From: Pseudomonadota bacterium
Lineage (GTDB): Bacteria; Pseudomonadota; Gammaproteobacteria; Steroidobacterales; Steroidobacteraceae
Reading direction: 5' to 3'
Assembly (NCBI GenBank): GCA_021826035.1
Contig: JAKBBE010000176.1
Span: 1 to 5,069 of the forward strand
Length of the DNA stretch: 5,069 nucleotides
Shown here: in pieces, positions 1 through 4,719 of the stretch
Position numbering within the stretch: position 1 is the stretch's first letter
Layout: every line of letters starts with the position of its first letter
Program-made: the position numbers and the translations under genes
Notes under the pieces: model-generated
The model's input: the letters and a program-made list of their open reading frames with translations, nothing else
The model's database searches: none
What the model was told of the DNA's origin: nothing

Positions 1-459
1 CCACAGTTGGTTGCTCAGCAAGTCAAGGAAAAATACGGCGAGCTGAAGATCCACGTGAGCCCGCTCCATGACCCTGCACGACCCTGCGATCCGCGTGCCG
101 AGCAGCAGGGGATGATCTGGCTGGCGAGCGAGATCTCGATGCACACCTGCGAACTCTGCGGCGCGCCGGGGCGGTGGATCGGCGGCCTCGGGCCGCACGT
201 CCGCTGCGCGTCGCACGAGCAGCGCCGCGTGAGTGAACCCGTCCCTGTGCTGCTCTACGCCCCGCCCGAGCCGATTGACGAGCGCGGCACGGAAATCGGG
301 GATATCGAGGGCGTACTCCTCCTCGCCGATCGAAGCCGGCGGCACCTCATTGGGCCGACGCTGGCGGCGCTTGCCGCCGAGGCCCACGAGGTCGGCCGGG
401 AGCCCGCGCAACTCATCCAGGTACAGCACAACGAACTGCCGGCGGTGGGACACCCGTGA
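1..459 (+). CDS. Hypothetical protein with C-terminal Cys/His zinc-ribbon-like module (5' partial)
   Basis: The frame is open from the left edge, so the true start lies outside the window; the TTG at position 7 is not a convincing start. The visible part opens with QVKEKYGEL, followed about 35 residues later by CELCGAPGR (Cys codons at 148 and 157) and CASHE (Cys at 205, His at 214). That gives a CxxC...CxxH arrangement that could bind one zinc ion. The pairing of a VKEKxGxL segment with a CxxCGAPGR module is one I know from uncharacterised proteobacterial and phage proteins; no function is established. In those proteins the chain usually ends soon after the last His. Here about 80 more residues follow, of which I recognise nothing. 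The stop overlaps the GTG start of the phosphoesterase by four bases, implying one transcript and coupled translation. The reading frame is secure; the function is unknown. Confidence 0.62.
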   Translation, partial: PQLVAQQVKEKYGELKIHVSPLHDPARPCDPRAEQQGMIWLASEISMHTCELCGAPGRWIGGLGPHVRCASHEQRRVSEPVPVLLYAPPEPIDERGTEIGDIEGVLLLADRSRRHLIGPTLAALAAEAHEVGREPAQLIQVQHNELPAVGHP

Positions 460-1259
460 AGATCCGCGTCCTGTCAGACCTTCATCTCGAGTTCGCTGGC
501 TGGCGCCCGCCGCAGACGGATGAGGGAATCGTCGTGCTGGCAGGCGACATCCACGAGGGGCGCTCGGGCATTGCATGGGCTCGCAAATATTTTCGCGATC
601 GCCCAATCGTGTATGTCCCGGGCAATCACGAGTACTACGGCCGGGACCTCGACGAGCTGCGCGATGGCCTGCGCGAGAGCGCGCTCACGCACGGTGTCCA
701 CTTGCTCGACGGCGACGAGGTGATTCTCAACGGCGTGCGGTTCCTGGGGGCGACGCTTTGGACCGACTTCGAACTCTACGGCAGCGATCCACGGACGGTT
801 GAGCGCGCGATGCGGCAGTGTCAAGAAGGCATGACGGACTTTCAGGTGATCCGTCGTTGGGGCGGGAATCTGCGGGCTGAGGATTCCCGGGAAATTCACC
901 TCGCGCGGGTTGCCTGGCTCGAGCGGCGGCTCGAAGCCGAATTCCGTGGGCCTACGGTCGTGGTCACGCATCACGCCCCGAGTCCGCGGAGCGTAGCGCG
1001 CCAGTTCGCCGGCTCGCTACTCACACCGAGCTTTGCGTCTGATCTCACCCGCCTCATGGGCCTCCCGCGCGTGCCGCCAGTGGTGGCGGACGCGATCCCG
1101 GCACCGGTGACCCCGGCGCTGTGGATCCATGGTCACATGCACCAGTCCTATGACTACGTCGAATGCGATACCAGGGTGGTGTGCAATCCTCGCGGCTATT
1201 TCCCCTACGAACCGAATCCGGACTTTGATCCAACAATGGTTGTCGAGGTGCGGGCATGA
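456..1259 (+). CDS. Calcineurin-like metallophosphoesterase
   Basis: This complete 267-residue protein carries the full metallophosphoesterase motif series: D8-x-H10 (SDLH), GD at 30-31 (LAGDIH), GNHE at 56-59, THH at 171-173 and the closing HGHMH at 225-229. These residues bind the two metal ions that hydrolyse phosphomono- or diesters. Family membership is firm, but the substrate cannot be read from sequence; relatives act on nucleotides, nucleic acids, phosphoproteins or lipids. There is no signal peptide or membrane helix, so it should be cytoplasmic. The final CNPRGY segment with a nearby NPDFDP is typical of a bacterial subgroup annotated only as metallophosphoesterase. About 20 proline- and valine-rich residues (roughly 201-220) precede HGHMH and look like an inserted loop. 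The GTG start at 456 is chosen because it overlaps the upstream stop and has GGGA just before it. The stop overlaps the next start (ATGA). Confidence 0.94.
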   Translation: MKIRVLSDLHLEFAGWRPPQTDEGIVVLAGDIHEGRSGIAWARKYFRDRPIVYVPGNHEYYGRDLDELRDGLRESALTHGVHLLDGDEVILNGVRFLGATLWTDFELYGSDPRTVERAMRQCQEGMTDFQVIRRWGGNLRAEDSREIHLARVAWLERRLEAEFRGPTVVVTHHAPSPRSVARQFAGSLLTPSFASDLTRLMGLPRVPPVVADAIPAPVTPALWIHGHMHQSYDYVECDTRVVCNPRGYFPYEPNPDFDPTMVVEVRA

Positions 1260-1546
1260 AACCATCCGTGGCGCTCGATCTGCATCGTGAGGAGATCGTT
1301 CGCATTATCGCCTCGCGTCACGCACTCAATGCGCGTGCGTTTGGAGCGGTCTTGCATGGTGCAGATACCGAGGAGAGCGATCTCGATATCTTGGTGGATA
1401 CGACTTCCAGGACATTGCTATTCGATCTGAACGCTATCAGCGACGCACTGGAAGCATTGCTCGGTGTCCCGGTCGATGTGCTGACGCCGATGTCTCTGTC
1501 GGATGATTTTCGGGAGCAAGTGCTTTCGGAAGCGAAACCGATATGA
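1256..1546 (+). CDS. Minimal nucleotidyltransferase (MNT/MntA-like), variant active site, no HEPN partner
   Basis: The 96-residue protein has the single-domain layout of MNT nucleotidyltransferases, the antitoxin half of HEPN/MNT modules. Such antitoxins can inactivate a HEPN ribonuclease by transferring AMP to it. The core is FGAVLHGADTEESDLDILVD (residues about 29-48). Spacing fits the G-S-x10-D-x-D signature, with both Asp of DLD present, but the Ser after Gly is Ala. The C-terminus (LLGVPVDVLTPMSL...VLSEAKPI) is the usual one for the family, so the protein is full length. The start overlaps the phosphoesterase stop and GAGG lies about 8 bases upstream. No HEPN (DUF86-type) gene follows: the next possible start, ATG at 1543, overlaps the stop as a partner gene would, but its frame ends after 15 codons. 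G+C is lower than in the two upstream genes. It may be an orphan antitoxin, a remnant, or a solo enzyme with another target. Confidence 0.88.
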   Translation: MKPSVALDLHREEIVRIIASRHALNARAFGAVLHGADTEESDLDILVDTTSRTLLFDLNAISDALEALLGVPVDVLTPMSLSDDFREQVLSEAKPI

Positions 1547-1618
1547 CCGATCCGGAGGGGTGGCAGAGCAGTCCATTGCAAGCCGTTTGAATCGGGCAAT
1601 ACCAGAAAATATGGACAC
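1547..1618. other. Convergent intergenic region with an imperfect hairpin
   Basis: This 72-base gap separates two convergent genes. ATTGC (1575-1579) and CCG (1583-1585) can pair with CGG (1593-1595) and GCAAT (1596-1600), giving an 8-pair stem with a 3-base bulge. No T-tract follows on the + strand, so it is at best a weak terminator. The 15-codon frame from ATG 1543 to TGA 1590 lies here and does not resemble any HEPN start that I know. Confidence 0.3.
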
Positions 1619-2035
1619 CTAAGACATCGGACGGATCTGCGCACGATACTGATTCCGTCGGTAGTACGCCGAAACAATTATCAACGCAAATGACCCGTAG
1701 GCGACCCAGATCCAAGGCGACTGATCGATAAAGAACGTCCAATTCGCTGCCGCCCCCACCGAAAGCGGTAACGCCACAACGTAAAGAGTGGCGTCGAGGA
1801 CAAAGGAAAGTGCGATCCAGTAGATCGTCAATACAGTGACTTCGGCGGGCCCTGTGACAGTCCCTACGAAGGTGAAGTACCGGAATGCCAGCCATCCGAA
1901 CATTATTGGCATTGCGGTGAACATCGAGATCCACATCGACATCGGGCTCAGAACATAGAGTCCGAACCCCAAAGTGGTTGCAGTCGCATAGCCCGCAAAG
2001 AATAGGCCAGTTGCCACCTTCCACGAGCGCAGCAT
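1619..2035 (-). CDS. Small integral membrane protein, unknown function (second gene of pair)
   Basis: The 138-residue protein has four hydrophobic helices (about residues 8-28, 33-53, 65-90 and 104-124) and a basic tail (YYRRNQYR), which predicts an inner-membrane protein with a cytoplasmic C-terminus. FIDQSPWIW just before the last helix and ALSFVLDATLY in the third helix are the most distinctive segments; I cannot name the family. The frame stays open further upstream, but that part overlaps the neighbouring gene and is hydrophilic with an unnatural composition. I therefore start at the ATG at 2035, which is preceded by AGGGGA about 8 bases upstream and lies 17 bases after the stop of the first membrane gene. 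The two genes should form one transcript. G+C is about 50-60% in hand-counted lines, well below the left operon. Confidence 0.66.
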   Translation of the reverse strand: MLRSWKVATGLFFAGYATATTLGFGLYVLSPMSMWISMFTAMPIMFGWLAFRYFTFVGTVTGPAEVTVLTIYWIALSFVLDATLYVVALPLSVGAAANWTFFIDQSPWIWVAYGSFALIIVSAYYRRNQYRAQIRPMS

Positions 2036-2052
2036 TGGGGCTGTTCCCCTGG

Positions 2053-2439
2053 TTATCGGAAAAGATATGGTATCCGGATGAAAGGCAAGTACTCGTGCCA
2101 GCCAAGAAACATGGAGAACATGGCGTGGATCGCCACAGGGGACAAGAATGCCAGCGCAAGGTACGCGACCAATTCCCCTCCAGTAAAGCGCAGGATCAGT
2201 GGAGGTAAGATCAACGTCAGCCCAGCGGGCACGCCGTAGTAAATCCACCAAGGAATGCCCGCATCTTGGCCAACCTTTGCGAACAGCATGCCTCCAATCA
2301 CCACAACGGCTGCAACCCAAGACACTTGCTTCCACGCTGGGTTCAGGTTGCGACGTCGTGTGCTGACGCGGAGGACGCCCAAGAAAACCAACAACGAGAC
2401 CACCATGAACGCCGGGAAGCGGTACGCTGTCGAGATCAT
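2053..2439 (-). CDS. Small integral membrane protein, unknown function (first gene of pair)
   Basis: The 128-residue protein has four likely membrane helices (about residues 6-23, 39-54, 61-83 and 88-112). A basic loop (STRRRN) follows helix 1, putting that side in the cytoplasm. DAGIPWWIYYGVPAGLTL and FLGWHEYLPFIRIPYLF are its most distinctive segments. No catalytic motif or known transporter signature is visible, and I do not recognise the family. The start ATG at 2439 has a good ribosome-binding site (GAGGAG, about 4 bases away). The gene precedes the other four-helix protein in the same direction with a 17-base gap, so the two products may act together, perhaps as subunits of one membrane complex; that is inference. 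Lower G+C than the flanks suggests the pair came in by transfer. Confidence 0.68.
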   Translation of the reverse strand: MISTAYRFPAFMVVSLLVFLGVLRVSTRRRNLNPAWKQVSWVAAVVVIGGMLFAKVGQDAGIPWWIYYGVPAGLTLILPPLILRFTGGELVAYLALAFLSPVAIHAMFSMFLGWHEYLPFIRIPYLFR

Positions 2440-2883
2440 ATTGCTCCTCGATTACTCATGCTGTCCGGTGATGTGCGATCCATTTTCTTGGGAATTCGTC
2501 GACGCTCGACTCCGGCGAATCTTTGGCCCCTCTCGTCCGCCGGTGATTCCCATTCGGAAAGGCAGGTTACCGCAGTACCGACAGAGCAGGCAACCCGCTA
2601 TTGGCAAACCGCATCGTGACATTGAACGCCCTGCAGACTGCCGACTTGAACAGCGCGATCGGGACGTCTATGTCCACCAGCACCGCGGTGCCGATCGACC
2701 GGAGGGCGGGCGACGTAACCGGGTATCCTCGGGTCATTTGCACGGCGACTCGCAGGATTAAACGCTGCTGGCGAGCGCTCAGCGCTGCTGAACCTGCTTG
2801 CGCTTCTGGAGATGCAGAGACACCTCGCTCCCATGCTGTATGGATGAGAACAAGCTGATCGTGATTATGCTGGTCTTCCGCTA
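2440..2883. other. 444-base stretch without a convincing gene
   Basis: Open frames on both strands lack a convincing ribosome-binding site and resemble no family I know. The best candidate is a - strand frame open from about 2880 down to a stop at 2567. It has no start codon in its upper part; its first plausible starts are GTG at 2743 and ATG at 2737, and the latter would give 56 residues including GTAVLVDIDVPIALF. Third codon positions are GC-rich on both strands, so codon bias does not decide. An 8-pair stem with one G-T pair (2494-2501 with 2513-2520, loop of 11) lies about 55 bases upstream of the first membrane gene. The promoter of that gene should be here, but I see no clear -35/-10 pair. 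The stretch may hold decayed coding sequence. Confidence 0.35.
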
Positions 2884-3411
2884 TTACAGATGCTTACGCC
2901 CCGAGGTTCTCTGTTCGCGCCCTTTGGCCATCAGGGTCCAGTGGATCCTGTCGACGGAGAATTCCTGCCGGTAATCGATGCTGTCCGGCGAGGTCCACAC
3001 GTTGATCACCCGGAAGTAGGTGGTCTTGCCGTTGGCGGTGACCTGCCACGGAAACATCCAGACATTGCCCCTGATCATGACTTCGCCGCAGGGGCCACCC
3101 TGGCCACTCCCCGCGGGGATTGCGCAACTGCGATAGCGTTTTCTCCGGGCATCGTAGGAGAACACGAGCAGCGCCGCCGACTTGCCGTTCACGTACTGGT
3201 GACAGGCATAGAAATCGGCGCTGCGCCAGCAGTCATTGCGCAGCATCGCGATTTCTTTGCCGGCGGCACTGTAAGGCGTATTGAGGTGCTCGATTTCGGT
3301 CTGCCAGGTGCCGGCGTAAGCTGACAGGGCATCGAGCCCTGCTGGTGATGAGGCGGCGACCGCCACCCCGGCTAACAGGGCGGCAATGAAGGCAAGCGGC
3401 ACGTATCTCAT
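2884..3411 (-). CDS. Small secreted protein of unknown function, four cysteines
   Basis: The 175-residue protein begins with a clear Sec signal peptide: MRYVP, a hydrophobic core (LAFIAALLAGVAVA), and likely cleavage around residues 20-21. No lipobox cysteine is present, so it should be a soluble periplasmic or exported protein. The mature part has four cysteines (about residues 61, 70, 96 and 108), an even number that could form two disulphides. Alternating strands rich in aromatic residues (YAGTWQTEIEHL, FYACHQYV, VWMFPWQVT, TYFRVINVW) suggest a small beta-barrel of lipocalin-like or DUF1579-like shape. That is a resemblance in pattern, not a recognised match, and I see no catalytic motif. 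The start ATG at 3411 has GGGGA about 8 bases upstream. It appears to stand alone, with no same-strand gene close by on either side. Confidence 0.72.
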   Translation of the reverse strand: MRYVPLAFIAALLAGVAVAASSPAGLDALSAYAGTWQTEIEHLNTPYSAAGKEIAMLRNDCWRSADFYACHQYVNGKSAALLVFSYDARRKRYRSCAIPAGSGQGGPCGEVMIRGNVWMFPWQVTANGKTTYFRVINVWTSPDSIDYRQEFSVDRIHWTLMAKGREQRTSGRKHL

Positions 3412-3480
3412 GGCGTGATCCCCGCAGGTGATTGCTTGAATTATGACGAGTCTGTTGTGCGCAGCCGAAGGTTCATTCTA
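3412..3480. promoter_or_regulatory. Divergent upstream region of the secreted-protein gene
   Basis: This short gap lies between the start of the - strand secreted-protein gene and the tRNA remnant. It must hold that gene's ribosome-binding site (GGGGA on the - strand) and probably its promoter, though no clear -35/-10 pair stands out. It does not contain the 5' acceptor or D-arm of a serine tRNA, which is what shows the tRNA sequence to its right to be incomplete. Confidence 0.3.
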
Positions 3481-3538
3481 CCGGCGTCCCCGGTAGGGGG
3501 GAATCCCCTTGGGAGTTCGAATCTACCTCCCTCCGCCA
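3481..3538 (+). other. 3' fragment of a tRNA-Ser gene; probable attachment-site remnant of an integrated element
   Basis: Read on the + strand, this is the 3' part of a serine-type tRNA. It has a long variable arm able to form GGGG-aat-CCCC, a T-arm GGGAG-TTCGAAT-CTACC (3511-3527), the acceptor 3' strand TCCCTCC (3528-3534), discriminator G (3535) and encoded CCA (3536-3538). G73 plus a long variable arm points to serine rather than leucine. The matching 5' acceptor GGAGGGA, the D-arm and the anticodon arm are absent from the 90 bases upstream. One T-stem pair is a G-A mismatch, as expected of a non-functional copy. Integrases of islands and prophages often use tRNA 3' ends and leave such a partial duplicate at the far end. 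The left limit of similarity is approximate. I see no second copy in the window, and no integrase gene. Confidence 0.72.
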
Positions 3539-3553
3539 ATTTCGGAGTCTCAG

Positions 3554-4040
3554 ATGCGCCCATTCCTCGACTCCGAGTTCACTGACGAGAACCTCCTGCA
3601 CGCTGAGTTGGTCAGCCTGGCGCTGGTGAGCGATGGCGGTGCCTGCGAGTTGTACCTTGAGCACGGTCCGTTTGCCGGAGCGGTTCTCGGCTCGTGCGTC
3701 GCCACGTGTACCCGCCGCTGGATCGCGGCGAAGCGGCGATCCAGGATGTCGAGTTTACGTGCCGGCTGCGAGCATTCTTGCGCGAGATCTCGGGCCTGCT
3801 CATCGTCTGTGACTACCCCGGCGACAAGTTCTTCGGCGCGGCCGCACTCACAGGGTTTCTCCTGCCGTGCTCGCCGAAAGCCGTCCGATCCCCGCAATTC
3901 GCTGGAACGCCGTCTACGACGCAGAGTTCGCTGTCCGAATTGAGCGGTGGTTTGACGACCGCTCCCGCGAGAGGCGACATCATGCGCTGGTCGATGCCCG
4001 GGCACTGCGGGACTGCTGGCTCGTCCACAGGTCGCGATGA
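3554..4040 (+). pseudogene. DEDDh 3'-5' exonuclease-like gene broken by two frameshifts
   Basis: Three consecutive frames together spell one exonuclease of about 162 residues. Frame 1 (ATG 3554, GGAG six bases upstream) gives MRPFLDSEFTD...LVSLALVSDGGACELYLEHG, with the DxE of motif ExoI (D6, E8). Near 3690 the sense passes one base back into a second frame (RRHVYPPLDRGEAAIQDVEF...LLIVCDYPGDKFF), holding the ExoII Asp. Near 3867 it again passes one base back into a third (VLAESRPIPAIRW...RHHALVDARALRDCWL), holding the ExoIII HxxxxD, and stops at TGA 4038-4040. The order resembles the Rv2179c-like exonuclease family, which degrades nucleic acid from 3' ends. Each shift equals loss of one base or gain of two. 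All catalytic residues survive, so decay is recent or the shifts are sequencing errors. The second frame runs open to 4278, but its part after about 3870 is not family-like. Confidence 0.76.
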
Positions 4041-4274
4041 CCGTGCGGCTGAGTGCTCATCGGCCGTCATCACGTCCCGAGCGCCTGCCGCGCCCGCCGG
4101 TCCGTCAAGCTCAACGAACCTTTATGTTAGACTCGGTCTGAAAACGGTGATTCCCTTGCGCCGCCATCATTCTGTCATTTGTCATGGGAAACTTCGGATA
4201 CCCTCGTATTGTCACCTTTCCATCATCCTCCGATCCAGTCACTGCAATACCTTGTCCCTGAGAAGAGCTATGAG
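4041..4274. promoter_or_regulatory. Intergenic region upstream of the conserved small protein
   Basis: These 234 bases hold no recognisable gene. An AT-richer patch at about 4119-4132 contains TATGTT (4123-4128), a possible -10 element, without a convincing -35 box. It overlaps an imperfect palindrome, TTAGAC-TCG-GTCTGA (4127-4141), which could be an operator or a small hairpin. The later part (about 4150-4260) is pyrimidine-rich and has lower G+C. The region is the likely promoter and leader of the gene starting at 4275; the sites are tentative. Confidence 0.3.
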
Positions 4275-4592
4275 ATGAGCACCCTCAAACCACGCAAGCC
4301 CTCCGGGCGGGTCGCATTCGATGAGCGGGGGAATGCCACCTGGGAATGGCAAAGCGAGACCGGCCGATTCGGCCGTGACATCGATACCGGACGTCTTAGG
4401 AAGATCGGGTCGGACTTGAGCTGCGACGACGTGCGCGGACCGGACCCTGCACCGCCGCACGATCCATACAACAGGTCCACACTGCCGGTGGACGCTCAGT
4501 CCCGCCCCAGGAAGCGCACGCTGGATGACTTGCGGCGGTTGAGCGAGGAGATCAAAGCGACACGCGGGAAGAAGGACCGCGGGTCGCGATAA
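4275..4592 (+). CDS. Small conserved proteobacterial protein of unknown function (GRVxFDxRGNAxWEW type)
   Basis: The 105-residue, highly charged, soluble protein has no signal peptide or membrane helix. The N-terminal part, SGRVAFDERGNATWEWQSETG, then DIDTGRLRKIG, and the later DPYNRS match a pattern I know from short uncharacterised proteins widespread in beta- and gammaproteobacteria. In these, GRVxxDxRGNAxWxW is followed by a Thr/Ser-Arg-Leu segment and a DPYN box. No function is established. The tail (RPRKRTLDDLRRLSEEIKATRGKK) is basic, probably helical, and could touch nucleic acid or a partner; that is inference. I start at ATG 4275, with AGAAGAG about 7 bases upstream. The in-frame ATG at 4179 would add 32 residues unlike the family. 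Neither neighbour forms an operon with it. Confidence 0.72.
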   Translation: MSTLKPRKPSGRVAFDERGNATWEWQSETGRFGRDIDTGRLRKIGSDLSCDDVRGPDPAPPHDPYNRSTLPVDAQSRPRKRTLDDLRRLSEEIKATRGKKDRGSR

Positions 4593-4655
4593 GTCGTGCC
4601 GCTCCTGGCTCGGCGCGCCCGCGCGTGCCCCCGGCGCTCGCCGCTCACGGGATTA

Positions 4656-4677
4656 GCCGCTCGGACCCCGAGCGTGC
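4656..4677. terminator. Hairpin in the convergent intergenic region (possible bidirectional terminator)
   Basis: CGCTCGG (4658-4664) and CCGAGCG (4668-4674) form a perfect 7-pair stem with an ACC loop. Two further G-C pairs are possible across a bulged T at 4675. It lies between the + strand gene ending at 4592 and the - strand gene ending at 4720, where a shared terminator is expected. There is no T-tract on either side, so intrinsic termination is uncertain. The rest of 4593-4719 is very GC-rich and holds no gene that I can see. Confidence 0.4.
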
Positions 4678-4719
4678 GGCCCCGCTACCAAGCCAGCGCC
4701 GACCGGCGGCGGATCGGAT

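Noticed and set aside
474..974. Long - strand frame opposite the phosphoesterase
   Set aside because: It lies wholly within a gene with clear motifs, has no family resemblance, and is the expected mirror of GC-rich coding sequence.
1543..1590. A HEPN toxin gene starting at the ATGA overlap
   Set aside because: The frame ends after 15 codons, and the other frames here show no HEPN motif such as RxxxxH.
1437..2159. 240-residue - strand frame across the membrane genes
   Set aside because: It is Cys/His/Arg-rich without membrane helices, overlaps both membrane genes out of frame and runs into the nucleotidyltransferase gene.
2036..2335. Upstream extension of the second membrane gene to ATG 2335
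   Set aside because: The extension overlaps the first membrane gene and is hydrophilic with odd composition, while ATG 2035 has a good ribosome-binding site and begins the first helix.
2492..2503. Adjacent EcoRI and SalI sites (GAATTCGTCGAC), as in a cloning linker
   Set aside because: There are no other linker or vector signs nearby; a chance juxtaposition is enough.
2255..2761. + strand frame antisense to the first membrane gene and the gap after it
   Set aside because: Arg/Pro-rich translation with no resemblance to any family and no ribosome-binding site.
3448..3538. A complete serine tRNA gene ending at 3538
   Set aside because: No GGAGGGA acceptor strand, D-arm or matching 5' anticodon stem lies at the proper distance upstream, and the T-stem has a G-A mismatch. 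Only the 3' part is present.
3694..4278. A single 194-residue gene in the second exonuclease frame
   Set aside because: Only its first 55-60 residues read as exonuclease. The rest is Ser/Pro/Arg-rich out-of-frame translation, while the true C-terminus of the family lies in the third frame.
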